From NCBI RefSeq assembly GCF_026341275.1, contig NZ_JAIFZO010000002.1, forward strand, positions 322,361-386,360: DNA of 64,000 bases. The letters are read 5' to 3'. This document shows, in pieces, positions 55,707-64,000 of the stretch. This DNA is from Streptomyces ortus (lineage in GTDB: Bacteria > Actinomycetota > Actinomycetes > Streptomycetales > Streptomycetaceae). Position numbers and translations under genes: made by a program. Within the stretch, counting starts at the first letter, position 1. Every line of letters starts with the position of its first letter. The notes under the pieces are model-generated. The model worked only from the letters and a program-made list of their open reading frames with translations, searched no databases and had not been told where the DNA came from.

Positions 55707-56156
55707 TTACCTGACCAGCAGGTCGAGCAGGCGCGCCGTCTCGGCCGCGGGATCCACCGTGAGACCGGTGTGGACGGGCCCCGGCTGCACCACCGTGGAG
55801 CGGGGCGCGATCAGCCAGCGGAAACGCCGTCCGGCGTCGTCCCCCGCGGCCTGCCCGGCCGCCGCGCCCCCGGCGCAGACCCCCTCGACGGCCCGCAGCG
55901 CGGCCCGTACGGCCGAGGCGTCCGCGGCCGGGTCGAGCGCGAGCAGCTTGGTCTCGTCGAGATGGGTGCGGGCGGCCACGAAGGAGTGCGCGCGGCAGTA
56001 CACGAGCACTCCCGCGTTGAAGTACTCCCCCCGCTCGACGCGCGGCACGACACGCAGCACCGCGTACTCGTAGACCACACGTTCGACGGCGTCGACCACG
56101 TTGCCCTCATCGCCCCCGTCGACGACTCGGCCGTCCCGGTGGTCGCGCTCGTTCAC
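55707..56156 (-). CDS. DUF3037-family protein
   Basis: A 149-residue protein from GTG 56156. YEYAVLRVVPRVERGEYFNA-GVLVYCRAHSFVAARTHLDE is the DUF3037 signature. It is coupled to the HipA-type gene by a four-base overlap; the pair is a conserved neighbourhood, function unknown. Confidence 0.85.
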   Translation of the reverse strand: MNERDHRDGRVVDGGDEGNVVDAVERVVYEYAVLRVVPRVERGEYFNAGVLVYCRAHSFVAARTHLDETKLLALDPAADASAVRAALRAVEGVCAGGAAAGQAAGDDAGRRFRWLIAPRSTVVQPGPVHTGLTVDPAAETARLLDLLVR

Positions 56157-56953
56157 TTCGTGCCCTTCCGGTTGCCGATGCCGCTGGTGTCACTGGTGTC
56201 GCCCTGGAGGCGGATGCGCTCGTGGATCGTGGCGGCACGGGCGAGAAGCGGCCTCGCGTACGCCTGCCGGAGCGCGTCGGCCGAGTCGAAGCCCGGCTCG
56301 TCCTTCAGCCACTCGCCGGGGATCGCGGCGGTCACCTCGGCGAGCAGTTCCTCCGTGACGCGCGGGCCCAACTCGGCGGCGGCTCCGAGGACATCGGGGC
56401 CGAAGGGCGCAAGGGCGTGGTCGGTCGCGTCGTACGGCTTGGCCGCCGAGGCCTGCGCTCCCGGCCAGTTGTGGTGCCAGATCATGGTGGCGCCGTGGTC
56501 GATGAGCCACAGCTCGCCGTCCCGGAACAGCATGTTGGGGTTGCGCCACGACCGGTCGACGTTGTTGACCAGCGCGTCGAACCAGACGACCTTCCCGGCT
56601 TCCGCCGGGCTCACCTCGTGGACGAGGGAGTCGAATCCGATCGCCCGGGAGAGGAAGTCCATGGCGAGGTTCAGCCCGCCGCTCGACTTGAGCAACTCCT
56701 GCACCTGCTGGTCCGGTTCACCGAGGCCGATGACCGGATCGAGCCCGATCGCCGCCAGTCCCGGTACGCGCAGGCCCAGCCGCCGGGCCAGTTCACCGCA
56801 GACGACCTCCGCGACGAGGGTCTTGCGGCCCTGTCCGGCGCCGGTGAACTTCATGACGTACGTACCGAGGTCGTCGGCCTCGACGAGCCCCGGCAGCGAG
56901 CCGCCCTCACGCAGGGGCGTGATGTAGCGGGTCGCGGTGACTTCTCTCAGCAT
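56153..56953 (-). CDS. HipA-like kinase family protein
   Basis: A 266-residue protein related to HipA kinases but shorter and without HipB. GQGRKTLVAEVVCGELARRL is the ATP-loop region; FDALVNNVDRSWRNPNMLFR and LWLIDHGATMIWHHNW hold the catalytic D-x3-R-N...D pattern typical of this branch. Its stop overlaps the DUF3037 start. With no antitoxin-like partner it need not be toxic. Confidence 0.85.
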   Translation of the reverse strand: MLREVTATRYITPLREGGSLPGLVEADDLGTYVMKFTGAGQGRKTLVAEVVCGELARRLGLRVPGLAAIGLDPVIGLGEPDQQVQELLKSSGGLNLAMDFLSRAIGFDSLVHEVSPAEAGKVVWFDALVNNVDRSWRNPNMLFRDGELWLIDHGATMIWHHNWPGAQASAAKPYDATDHALAPFGPDVLGAAAELGPRVTEELLAEVTAAIPGEWLKDEPGFDSADALRQAYARPLLARAATIHERIRLQGDTSDTSGIGNRKGTK

Positions 56954-57304
56954 TTCCCCAGGTTATAGGGGCTGCGGCGGCCGTCCTCCGCAGGCTCCCC
57001 GCGCGCGGGCCGGCGGTCGGAAAAACCCGGTGGCTACGGGATGTTCGACGATTACCATGCTCTCGGCGCAGACCCCGGCCGGCCTCTCCTGTGCACGACG
57101 CCGCTGAAGCGGCGGGTCCGGCGTCCGGGTTGTGACGCGCACCGTCCTCGCCACGTCGGCACGATGACGCGACCGCACGGGCCCCGCCGCCGGGCGGCGG
57201 AAACATCTCTCCCGGCGTGCCGCGGGACACGGAACCGGCCGGGGTTCGAGCCGTCGCCCGGCCGCATGCAACCATCCTTCTCCGGATCTCCCGAAGGGAC
57301 CCCC
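56954..57304. other. 350-base gap, no feature beyond divergent promoters
   Basis: The gap separates the HipA-type gene (leftward) and the S9 peptidase gene (rightward). A TATAGG-like box is visible near 56961 for the leftward gene. No gene or RNA was seen, and the frame running into the peptidase gene from 57041 is judged non-coding there. Confidence 0.5.
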
Positions 57305-59470
57305 GTGACCGCGGAAGACCTGCCCCTGCAGTTCGCCCGGACCAAGCGCTTCTCCCTCGGTGTGCCGCGCGGTTACACCGTCTCGCCCGACGGTGACCGC
57401 GTGCTCTTCCTGCGCACCGCGAGCGGCCGTTCCACCACGAGTCTGCTCTGGCTGTACGAGAACGGCGGGGAGCAGCCGCTCGCGGACCCGTTCGCCCTCG
57501 GCGACGGCGGCGAGGTCCCGGAGGCCGAGCGGATCCGCCGCGAACGGGCCCGCGAGACCAGCGCCGGAATCGTCTCGTACGCGACCGACGCGGCCGTCCG
57601 CCTGGTCGTCTTCGCCCTCTCGGGCACCCTGTGGACCGTGCGCACCGACGAGGGCGTCACCCGCCGGATCCCCACGGCGGGTCCGGCCGTCACCCCGCGT
57701 CCCAGTCCCGACGGCACCCACATCGCGTACGTCAGCGGGGGCGCCCTGCGTGTCGTACGCGCCGACGGCACCGGTGATCGCGCACTGGCCGAGCCGGAGG
57801 GGCCGGAGGTCACCTACGGGCTCTCCGACCATGTGTCGGCCGAGTCGCTGGAGCGTGCCCGGTCGTTCTGGTGGTCGCCGGGCGGTGCCGCCCTGCTGGT
57901 GGTGCGGGTCGACAACTCGCCGGTCCAGCAGTGGTACATCGGCGATCCGGCGCACCCGGAGCGTCCCCCGCGCGCGATCCGGTACCCGGCCGCCGGGACG
58001 GCCAACGCACGGCTGTCCCTGCACGTCGTGGACCTCGACGGCGGTCGCGTCGACGTGGACCTGCCCAAGGAGGCCGTGTCGCATCCGGGCGGGGAGTGGA
58101 CCGATCCGGCCTTCGAGTACGTCGCGCAGGCGGACTGGGACGAGGCCGGGCCCCTCGCCGTCGTACAGACCCGGGACCAGCGTTCGGCGTATGTGCTGCG
58201 CGTCGACGCGGCGACCGGCGCGAGCACGACGCTGCACCATCTGACGGACCCCGCCTGGCTGGAGTTCGTACCCGGAACCCCCGCCTCCACCGCGGGCACC
58301 GGTCTCGTCCTCACCACCCAGGAGGGCACGCGCGGCCTGCTGATGACCGCGACCGGGGTCCGTACGCCGGAGGGCATGTACGTCCACGAACTGCTCGGCG
58401 CGGCGGGTGACCGGCTCTATCTCATGGCGGCCGAGGAGCCGACCGAGGCGCACGTCTGGTCGTACGACACGGAGAACGGTTTCACCCGGCTGACGGATGA
58501 GCCGGGTGTGCACCACGCCGCCGTCGGGGGCGGCACCGTCGTGCTGGACAGTTCGACGCTCGACGGGCGGACGGTGACCGTGCTGCGCGACGGTGTCCGG
58601 GCCGGGCGGATCCAGGTGCTCGCCGAGCGTCCGGTGACCCGGCCGCGCCCCCGCTTCCTGACGCTCGGCGCACGCGAACTGCGGGCGGCGCTGTATCTGC
58701 CGACGTCGTACGAGCCGGGGCCGTCGGACCCGAACCCGGGATCGGGTTCCACCTCGGACTCGGGCTCGGGCCGGCGGGGCCGCCTTCCGGTGATCGTGCA
58801 CTCCTACTCCGGGCCGGGCGGGCAGACGGTCGTGAAGGCGGCCACGTGGCAGCACGCCGTGAACCAGTGGTTCGCAGATCAGGGTTTCGCCGTGCTGTCG
58901 GTCGACGGGCGCGGCACTCCGGGGCGCGACCGGGCCTGGGAGAGGGCCATCCACGGCGACCAGCTGATGCCGGTCGTCGAGGACCAGGCCGACGCCGTAC
59001 GCGCCGCCGCGGAGGTCTTCCCCGAACTGGACACCGGCCGGGTGGCCATCCGCGGCTGGTCCTTCGGCGGCTACCTCGCTGCGGGTGCCGTACTGCACCG
59101 GCCCGATGTGTTCCGCGCGGCCGTCGCGGGCGCGGCGCCGACCGATCTGCGGCTGTACGACACGCACTGGAAGGAGCGCTACCTCGGGCATCCCGACGTA
59201 CAGCCGGACCATTACGAGCGGTGCTCGCTGGTGGCGCACGCCCACCGACTCACCCGGCCCCTGATGCTCGTCCACGGGATGGCCGACGACAATGTGTTCC
59301 CGGCACACATGCTGCGGTTCTCGGCGGCCCTGTTGGCGGCGGGCCGACCGCACACCGTGCTCCCCTTGGCAGGCGCGACCCATCTGGTGACGCAGGAAGG
59401 CGTGATGGACAACCTTCTCCGAATGGATCTCGATTTCATCAAGAAGTCGCTGCATCTCCGGACCATCTGA
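57305..59470 (+). CDS. S9 family peptidase (dipeptidyl-peptidase IV-like)
   Basis: A 721-residue serine peptidase. The N-terminal 430 residues form a beta-propeller (repeats such as RVLFLRTASGRSTTSLLWLY). The hydrolase domain has the nucleophile elbow GWSFGGYLAA, the Asp in LMLVHGMADDNV and the His in ATHLVTQE. A Ser/Gly linker (about 478-492, GSGSTSDSGSG) is inserted before the catalytic domain. No signal peptide, so probably cytoplasmic. The start GTG 57305 follows GAAGGGA; an upstream in-frame ATG (57266) has no such site. Confidence 0.92.
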   Translation: MTAEDLPLQFARTKRFSLGVPRGYTVSPDGDRVLFLRTASGRSTTSLLWLYENGGEQPLADPFALGDGGEVPEAERIRRERARETSAGIVSYATDAAVRLVVFALSGTLWTVRTDEGVTRRIPTAGPAVTPRPSPDGTHIAYVSGGALRVVRADGTGDRALAEPEGPEVTYGLSDHVSAESLERARSFWWSPGGAALLVVRVDNSPVQQWYIGDPAHPERPPRAIRYPAAGTANARLSLHVVDLDGGRVDVDLPKEAVSHPGGEWTDPAFEYVAQADWDEAGPLAVVQTRDQRSAYVLRVDAATGASTTLHHLTDPAWLEFVPGTPASTAGTGLVLTTQEGTRGLLMTATGVRTPEGMYVHELLGAAGDRLYLMAAEEPTEAHVWSYDTENGFTRLTDEPGVHHAAVGGGTVVLDSSTLDGRTVTVLRDGVRAGRIQVLAERPVTRPRPRFLTLGARELRAALYLPTSYEPGPSDPNPGSGSTSDSGSGRRGRLPVIVHSYSGPGGQTVVKAATWQHAVNQWFADQGFAVLSVDGRGTPGRDRAWERAIHGDQLMPVVEDQADAVRAAAEVFPELDTGRVAIRGWSFGGYLAAGAVLHRPDVFRAAVAGAAPTDLRLYDTHWKERYLGHPDVQPDHYERCSLVAHAHRLTRPLMLVHGMADDNVFPAHMLRFSAALLAAGRPHTVLPLAGATHLVTQEGVMDNLLRMDLDFIKKSLHLRTI

Positions 59471-59592
59471 ACCATGCGGGTGACGTGCCCGTACCCCTTG
59501 TCGGATCGACGCTCACCCCCGCAAACGCACGTCTATGCATGTGCACACTTGTACATCCGCACACCTGCACATCTGTGGAAGGGACCGCCACC

Positions 59593-60051
59593 ATGTCCAG
59601 CGAATCGCTTCAGCCCGCTCCGGCGCTCTGCCGCCGCACCCTCCTTGCGGCATTGGGCGGGGCCGGGCTCGCGGCCACGCTGACCGCCTGCGGGGGATCC
59701 GACGACAAGTCGTCCGACTCCTCCTCGAACTCCTCCTCAGATGCCTCGACCGGATCCGCCGGCGGCGCGGCACTCGCCAAGACCACCGACATCCCGGAGG
59801 GCGGCGGCAAGATCTTCGCCGACCAGTCCGTGGTCGTCACCCAGCCGACGGCCGGCGAGTTCAAGGCCTTCTCCACGGTGTGCCCGCACCAGCAGCAGCG
59901 CGTGAACAGCGTCGACAACGGCGTCATCACCTGCCCCGCCCACGGCAGCCAGTTCAGCGTCACGGACGGCGCCGTCAAGAAGGGTCCCGCGACCAGCGGA
60001 CTCACGGCCGCCAACATCAAGGTGAGCGGGGACTCGATCACCCTCGCCTGA
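59593..60051 (+). CDS. Rieske 2Fe-2S lipoprotein, Tat-type signal
   Basis: A 152-residue protein. CRRTLLAALGGAGLAATLTA-CG has a twin-Arg and a lipobox (Cys at about 33), followed by a Ser-rich linker. The Rieske cluster motifs are CPHQ and CPAHGSQF (C-x-H and C-x2-H). It probably carries electrons on the membrane outer face. It overlaps the convergent isochorismatase-like gene by 14 bases. Confidence 0.9.
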   Translation: MSSESLQPAPALCRRTLLAALGGAGLAATLTACGGSDDKSSDSSSNSSSDASTGSAGGAALAKTTDIPEGGGKIFADQSVVVTQPTAGEFKAFSTVCPHQQQRVNSVDNGVITCPAHGSQFSVTDGAVKKGPATSGLTAANIKVSGDSITLA

Positions 60052-60688
60052 CCCCGCGGGGTCGTTTGAAGCAGGTCAGCACGTCGTCCGTGGTGGTGAT
60101 GGTGGCCACCAGGGCGAGCGTGTTGCGGATCATCGCGGGGGTGTACTCCGAGGGCACACCCGCGATGGCGTCCCCCGGGACCACGGCGGTGTAGCCGCGG
60201 TTCACGGCGTCGAACACCGTGTTGGGTACGGCCACGTTGGCGGAGACCCCCGTCACGATCAGCGTGCGGCATCCCAGATTGCGCAGCAGCGCGTCGACGT
60301 CGGTGCCCGCGAGGGGCGACAGGCCGTGCAGACGGCGTACGACGAGATCCTCGGCGGCGACCTCCACGGGCGGGGCGACACGGACCGCCGTGCTGCCGGC
60401 CAGTTGCTGCACCGGCAGCCGTTCGGCCGCGCGGAACAGCCGGGCGTTGTGATTCGCGCCGCGGCCGTCCGGGCGGCGCTCGGCGATCGCGTGCATCACC
60501 TGTACACCGCTCTCATGGGCCGCTGCCACCAGACGTGCGACCCGGTCGAGCACGCCCGACGAACGGGCCTCGCGGGCGAGTTCCGGCAGTGCGCTGTCCG
60601 GACCGACGACACCCTGCTGGCATTCGACGGTCAGCAGCACCGTGGTCGCGGGATCGAGCAGTTCGCTGAGCGCTTCGTACGACGGCAT
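60038..60688 (-). CDS. Isochorismatase-family protein lacking catalytic triad
   Basis: A 216-residue protein from ATG 60688. The fold is clear (TTVLLTVECQQGVVGPDSAL ... NLGCRTLIVTGVSANVAVPN), but active-site residues are changed: the usual Asp after the first strand is Glu, the Lys of the V-x-K block is Arg/His (VVRRLHGLSPL), and the nucleophilic Cys of TGxxT-x-x-CV is Ala. It is unlikely to hydrolyse isochorismate; it may be a non-enzymatic or differently acting paralogue. Confidence 0.8.
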   Translation of the reverse strand: MPSYEALSELLDPATTVLLTVECQQGVVGPDSALPELAREARSSGVLDRVARLVAAAHESGVQVMHAIAERRPDGRGANHNARLFRAAERLPVQQLAGSTAVRVAPPVEVAAEDLVVRRLHGLSPLAGTDVDALLRNLGCRTLIVTGVSANVAVPNTVFDAVNRGYTAVVPGDAIAGVPSEYTPAMIRNTLALVATITTTDDVLTCFKRPRGVRRG

Positions 60689-60863
60689 GGCTTCCCCTGT
60701 CGCGAACGGTCTTCCCGGACCGCCCGGACCGGCTCGGTCCGACCGGCGGTGGCGGGCGAGCGTAACCACCATTGCGTACGGAGGGAAGACGACCCATGAT
60801 TTCCTGACGCGGCATCAGGCACCGCTCGGGAGATGTCGTCACAGCCGGAGAAGAGGGAACCGT

Positions 60864-61331
60864 ATGGCCGCCACTCAGCGTCGGGGACGAAAGATCATGA
60901 TGACGCCCGAGGAGCTGGACGAGTTCCTGACCACCCAGCGCACCTGCCGCGTCGCGACCGTCTCCGCCGACGGCGCCCCGCACGTCAGCACACTCTGGTT
61001 CGTCTGGGACGGCAAGTCGCTCTGGCTGTACTCGATCACCCGCAGCAAGCGCTGGGCGGACCTGCGCCGCGATCCACGGGTGGCCGTGGTCATCGACGCC
61101 GGGGAGGAGTACGACCAGTTGCGGGGCGTCGAGGTGTCGGGCTCGGTCGAGTTCGTCGGTGAGGTGCCGCGCACCGGCGATCCCTGCCCCGAACTCGACT
61201 CCGTGGAGCGGCTGTTCGCCCGCAAGAACTTCGGCATCGACGAGCTGCCGCACGACGGCAGACACGCCTGGATGCGCCTGACGCCCGAGGCGACGGCTTC
61301 CTGGGACTTCCGCAAACTCGCCGATCTGTGA
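60864..61331 (+). CDS. PPOX-type flavin-binding protein
   Basis: A 155-residue protein from ATG 60864 (GGAGAAGAGG). The core TTQRTCRVATVSADGAPHVS TLWFVWDGKSLWL is the split beta-barrel of pyridoxamine oxidase-like flavin (FMN or F420) enzymes. R-W-A-D-L-R near RSKRWADLRRDPRVAVVID supports the fold. Substrate unknown. Confidence 0.88.
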   Translation: MAATQRRGRKIMMTPEELDEFLTTQRTCRVATVSADGAPHVSTLWFVWDGKSLWLYSITRSKRWADLRRDPRVAVVIDAGEEYDQLRGVEVSGSVEFVGEVPRTGDPCPELDSVERLFARKNFGIDELPHDGRHAWMRLTPEATASWDFRKLADL

Positions 61332-61386
61332 CACCCCCCTGCGGCACCCCCCCCCGTGACAGTTGACCGAGTGCGGACGGACCGTG

Positions 61387-62289
61387 TCACCCGTACGCCG
61401 CTCCCGCCGTCCGCAACGCGTCCGCCACCGCCCTGATCGACGGTCGGCGGTCGGCGTCCGCCCGCCACACGGCGTACACATGTCTGGTGACCCGGTGCCG
61501 CATCGGGACCGTCCGCACACCCGCCGGCACCGGTCCGCGCCCGAGTCTGGGCGCGACACACACGCCGAGCCCCGCAGCGACCAGGGCGAGCTGCGTGTGG
61601 TGCTCCTCCGCGCGGTGGGCGATCACCGGCTCGATCCCCTTGCCCCGCAAGGTGAAGAGCAGCCACTCATGACAGAACTCGCCCTCCTCCCAGGCGATCC
61701 ACTCGTCGTCGGCGAAGTCCTCCAGATCCACCTCCGTGCGGTCGGCGAGGCGGTGATCCTCGGGCATCGCCACATCGGCGGGGTCGTCGAGGAGCGAGGC
61801 CTTGACCAGTCCCTCCGTCAGGGGCAGCGGTCTGTTGTACCAGTCGAGCACCACCGCCAGATCGATGTCGCCGCGCTGCACCCCGGCCACTCCGTCCTCC
61901 GGCTCCAGCTCGCGTGAGCGGACGCGCAGTCCGGGATGCCCGGTGCGCAGCGCGGCCAGGGCCACCGGGAACAGCCCGCGCGCGGCCGTCGGGAACGCGG
62001 CCAGCCGCAACTCCCCCACCACCTGCCCGCGCTGTGCCTCCAGATCGGACTGGGCGAGCTCGACCTGGGACAGGATCCGGGCGGCGTGGTCGGCGAGGAG
62101 CCGCCCGGCGTCGGTGAGCCGCACCCCCCGCCCGTTCTTGGCGAGCAGCTGCTGTCCCACTTCGCGCTCCAGCTTGGACATCTGCTGGGAGACCGCCGAG
62201 GTCGTCACATGCAGCCCGTCGGCCGCGCCACCGACCGAGCCGTGGCGGGCGAGGGCGTCGAGAGTACGCAGCCGCTCCAGATTCAACAT
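61387..62289 (-). CDS. LysR-family regulator
   Basis: A 300-residue LysR protein from ATG 62289. LERLRTLDALARHGSVGGAA DGLHVTTSAVSQQMSKLE is the helix-turn-helix; the rest is the two-lobe co-inducer domain. It is divergent from the EamA transporter, 75 bases away, which it probably controls, likely by sensing the transported compound. Confidence 0.93.
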   Translation of the reverse strand: MLNLERLRTLDALARHGSVGGAADGLHVTTSAVSQQMSKLEREVGQQLLAKNGRGVRLTDAGRLLADHAARILSQVELAQSDLEAQRGQVVGELRLAAFPTAARGLFPVALAALRTGHPGLRVRSRELEPEDGVAGVQRGDIDLAVVLDWYNRPLPLTEGLVKASLLDDPADVAMPEDHRLADRTEVDLEDFADDEWIAWEEGEFCHEWLLFTLRGKGIEPVIAHRAEEHHTQLALVAAGLGVCVAPRLGRGPVPAGVRTVPMRHRVTRHVYAVWRADADRRPSIRAVADALRTAGAAYG

Positions 62290-62363
62290 GTAAGCGATGC
62301 TACGCGATACCGAAGTAAAAGTCTCGCTTGTTCTAATAGGTTGTGGCGGCGAGAGTGAGCCGC

Positions 62364-63335
62364 ATGAGCGCCCCCACCGAACCCCGCACGCCTCCCCACA
62401 CCTCACCGACCACCTCGCCGGCCCCGCTCCGCCCGGCTCTCGGCTGGCGTCTGCGCTTCGGCGCTCTCTCCCTCGTCTGGGGTTTCAGCTTCCTTCTGAT
62501 CAAGGTGGGCACCGACGGCTACGCCCCGCTCCAGGTGACGTTCGGCCGACTGCTCTTCGGCGCGCTGGTGCTCGCCGCGGCGATGGCCTGGAAGCGCGAG
62601 CGTCTGCCGCGCGGGGTGCGTACCTGGGGACATCTGGCGGTGGCGGCCCTGCTCCTCAACGCCCTGCCGTTCTCGTTGTTCGCGTACTCCGAACTGACGA
62701 TCCCGTCGACCCTGGCGGGCATCTGCAACGCGACCTCGCCCCTGTGGGGCATGGCGCTGTCGATGGTGGCCCTCTCCGAGGACCGGCCGACCCGCCGCCG
62801 GGTGGCCGGCCTCGGTATCGGATTCCTCGGCGTCCTGACGGTGCTCGGCGCCTGGCAGGGCTTCCACGGCCTGGACGCCGCGGGCACCACGATGGCGCTG
62901 CTGGCCTCGCTCAGCTACCCGATCGGCTGGATCTACGTCCGTCGCACACTGGCCGGCTCCAGCCACTCCAACTTGTCGCTGACCGGCACGCAGTTGTTCC
63001 TCGCCACGGCGCAACTGGCCGTGGTCACCGCACTGTTCACGTCATCCCCGACCCGCTTCGCACCCGTACCACTTCTCGCGGTGATCGCCCTGGGCACGCT
63101 AGGCACGGGCTTCGCCTTCCTCATCCAGTACGGCCTGGTCTCCGAGGTGGGCCCGACCACGGCCCAGACGGTCACCTACTTCATCCCGATCATCGCCACC
63201 ACAGCGGGCGTAACAATCCTGGGCGAATCCCTGACGTGGTCCACACCGGCGGGCGCGGCGATAGTGCTGGCGGGCGCCGCACTGTCGCAGTCCAGAAAGT
63301 CTCAGCCTGTCCAGAACACCTCAGCCTGTCCGTAA
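62364..63335 (+). CDS. EamA/DMT-family transporter
   Basis: A 323-residue membrane protein with about ten helices in two EamA repeats (FGALSLVWGFSFLLIKVGTD ... LGTGFAFLIQYGLVSEVGPT TAQTVTYFIPIIATTAG). It exports small metabolites or amino acids. ATG 62364 is preferred; GTG 62343 is a possible alternative. Its last codons run into the intergenic repeat block, which shapes the C-terminus (SRKSQPVQNTSACP). Confidence 0.9.
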   Translation: MSAPTEPRTPPHTSPTTSPAPLRPALGWRLRFGALSLVWGFSFLLIKVGTDGYAPLQVTFGRLLFGALVLAAAMAWKRERLPRGVRTWGHLAVAALLLNALPFSLFAYSELTIPSTLAGICNATSPLWGMALSMVALSEDRPTRRRVAGLGIGFLGVLTVLGAWQGFHGLDAAGTTMALLASLSYPIGWIYVRRTLAGSSHSNLSLTGTQLFLATAQLAVVTALFTSSPTRFAPVPLLAVIALGTLGTGFAFLIQYGLVSEVGPTTAQTVTYFIPIIATTAGVTILGESLTWSTPAGAAIVLAGAALSQSRKSQPVQNTSACP

Positions 63336-63480
63336 CACCTTCAGCCCGCCCACAACACCTTCAGCCCGTGCGTACGTAACACCTTCAGCCCGTCCGCGAC
63401 ACCTCTCAGCCCGTCCGGCGTTTGAGGACGAGCGCGCAGCGCGATCAGGGGGCGAGGGGGCGCAGCCCCCATGCAGTGAC
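63305..63480. repeat. Streptomyces intergenic repeat with degenerate tandem copies
   Basis: About six copies of ACACCTTCAGCCCGTCC-like units (63317 to 63412, period 16-25 bases) lead into a full Streptomyces intergenic element: GGCGTTTGAGGACGAGCGCG (63417-63436) followed by GGGGGCGAGGGGGCGCAGCC-type sequence to 63475. The complete element is scattered in many Streptomyces genomes; the head-only tandem copies look like a local expansion. Confidence 0.7.
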
Positions 63481-63531
63481 GGGAAGGGTAGGGGCGGCGG
63501 GGGCGAGAAAAGCCCGCACACCGGCACCACC

Positions 63532-64000
63532 TCAAACGTACCGCCGCGCAGGCCCCACCCCCACCGCCCCCGCAACCGCATCCGCCACCACCCCCACCTC
63601 ACCCAACGCAAGCGTCGACACAGTGATCCGCACCCCCGGCGGCGCGTCCACCCGAAACCGCGCCCCCGCCGCCACAGCCCACCCACTGTGCAGCAACCGC
63701 GCCACGGCCCCGGTCTCGTCCGGCACAGGCACCCACACATTCATCCCGCTGCGCCCCTGCGCCTGAAGCCCCCGCGCCGCGAGCGCACCGATCAGCGCGT
63801 CCCGCCGAAGCCCGTACGCCGACGCGACGGCCGCGGCGTCCACCGCCCCGCTCGACCACAGCCGCACCACGGCCCCTTGCAGCAACCTGCTGACCCAGCC
63901 GGGCCCCAGCCGCTGACGCCCCTGCACCCGGTCCATGGTGACCGGGTCGCCGGTCAGCACGGCCAGCCGCAGATCGGGCCCGTAGGCCTTGGCGACCGAG
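63532..64000 (-). CDS. MocR/PdxR-type regulator, 5' part beyond window
   Basis: At least 155 residues of the C-terminus of a GntR-like regulator with an aminotransferase domain. SVAKAYGPDLRLAVLTGDPV contains the PLP lysine of the AYGPD block, and WVSRLLQGAVVRLWSSGAVD is the usual continuation, with an alpha/beta C-terminal lobe ending GVGPARRYV. The N-terminal winged helix and start lie past base 64000. Confidence 0.85.
   Translation of the reverse strand, partial: SVAKAYGPDLRLAVLTGDPVTMDRVQGRQRLGPGWVSRLLQGAVVRLWSSGAVDAAAVASAYGLRRDALIGALAARGLQAQGRSGMNVWVPVPDETGAVARLLHSGWAVAAGARFRVDAPPGVRITVSTLALGEVGVVADAVAGAVGVGPARRYV

Noticed and set aside
56963..59455. Minus-strand frame of 830 codons opposite the S9 peptidase
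   Set aside because: Antisense shadow. The peptidase frame has all catalytic motifs; this one has none.
63302..63420. CRISPR array
   Set aside because: The units are degenerate, spaced by only a few bases and match a known Streptomyces intergenic repeat; no cas gene is near.

Overview
The window is high-GC actinobacterial DNA, most likely Streptomyces: coding is GC-rich with strong third-position G/C bias, starts are often GTG, and the flanking genes and a typical intergenic repeat near the right end are those of a Streptomyces chromosome. No rRNA, tRNA or CRISPR array was seen.

Bases 1 to about 42,120 are an integrated mobile element whose left end lies outside the window. Its right end carries a tyrosine integrase (40729-42138), followed directly by the last ~45 codons of uppP (undecaprenyl-diphosphatase). 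The element therefore appears to be integrated inside the 3' part of uppP. An FtsK/TraB-type DNA translocase (3819-5822), membrane 'spread' type proteins (DUF2637 and small membrane proteins) and paired Nudix genes like the pSAM2 immunity locus indicate an actinomycete integrative and conjugative element (AICE). It is also rich in phage-type genes: RecT-like and RecE-like recombination proteins, an antirepressor, WhiB, DUF5131, DUF1643, a DnaD-like replication initiator and two DNA methyltransferases. No relaxase and no phage structural gene is visible.

Layout of the element: (a) 1-10.2 kb, conjugation module on the minus strand, with a small plus-strand island (Phd-like antitoxin plus DUF6221) at 1.5-2.4 kb and a 12-copy TGCTA repeat array just 3' of traB (candidate clt). 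(b) 10.4-15.1 kb, mostly plus-strand control genes: two Nudix genes, a GIY-YIG/GntR/UTRA fusion regulator and an HNH endonuclease. (c) 15.2-39.1 kb, a long minus-strand series of small genes, many overlapping by 1-4 bases and grouped by hairpin terminators. It holds replication (initiator with internal repeats), DNA methylation, recombination and many small zinc-ribbon proteins. (d) 39.1-42.1 kb, XRE repressor switch with operator repeats, a divergent regulator and the integrase.

Bases 42,140-64,000 are chromosome: a CMD-family gene with a divergent HxlR regulator, a TetR-controlled NmrA/SnoaL operon, a SnoaL gene that runs into a 5'-shortened apolipoprotein N-acyltransferase gene, a Gfo/Idh/MocA oxidoreductase, DinB, ung, a peptide-type ABC binding protein, two FabG-like reductases, a HipA-like kinase with DUF3037, an S9 peptidase, a Rieske lipoprotein, an isochorismatase-like protein, a flavin-type oxidoreductase, a LysR/EamA divergent pair, a repeat region and the 3' end of a MocR-type regulator.
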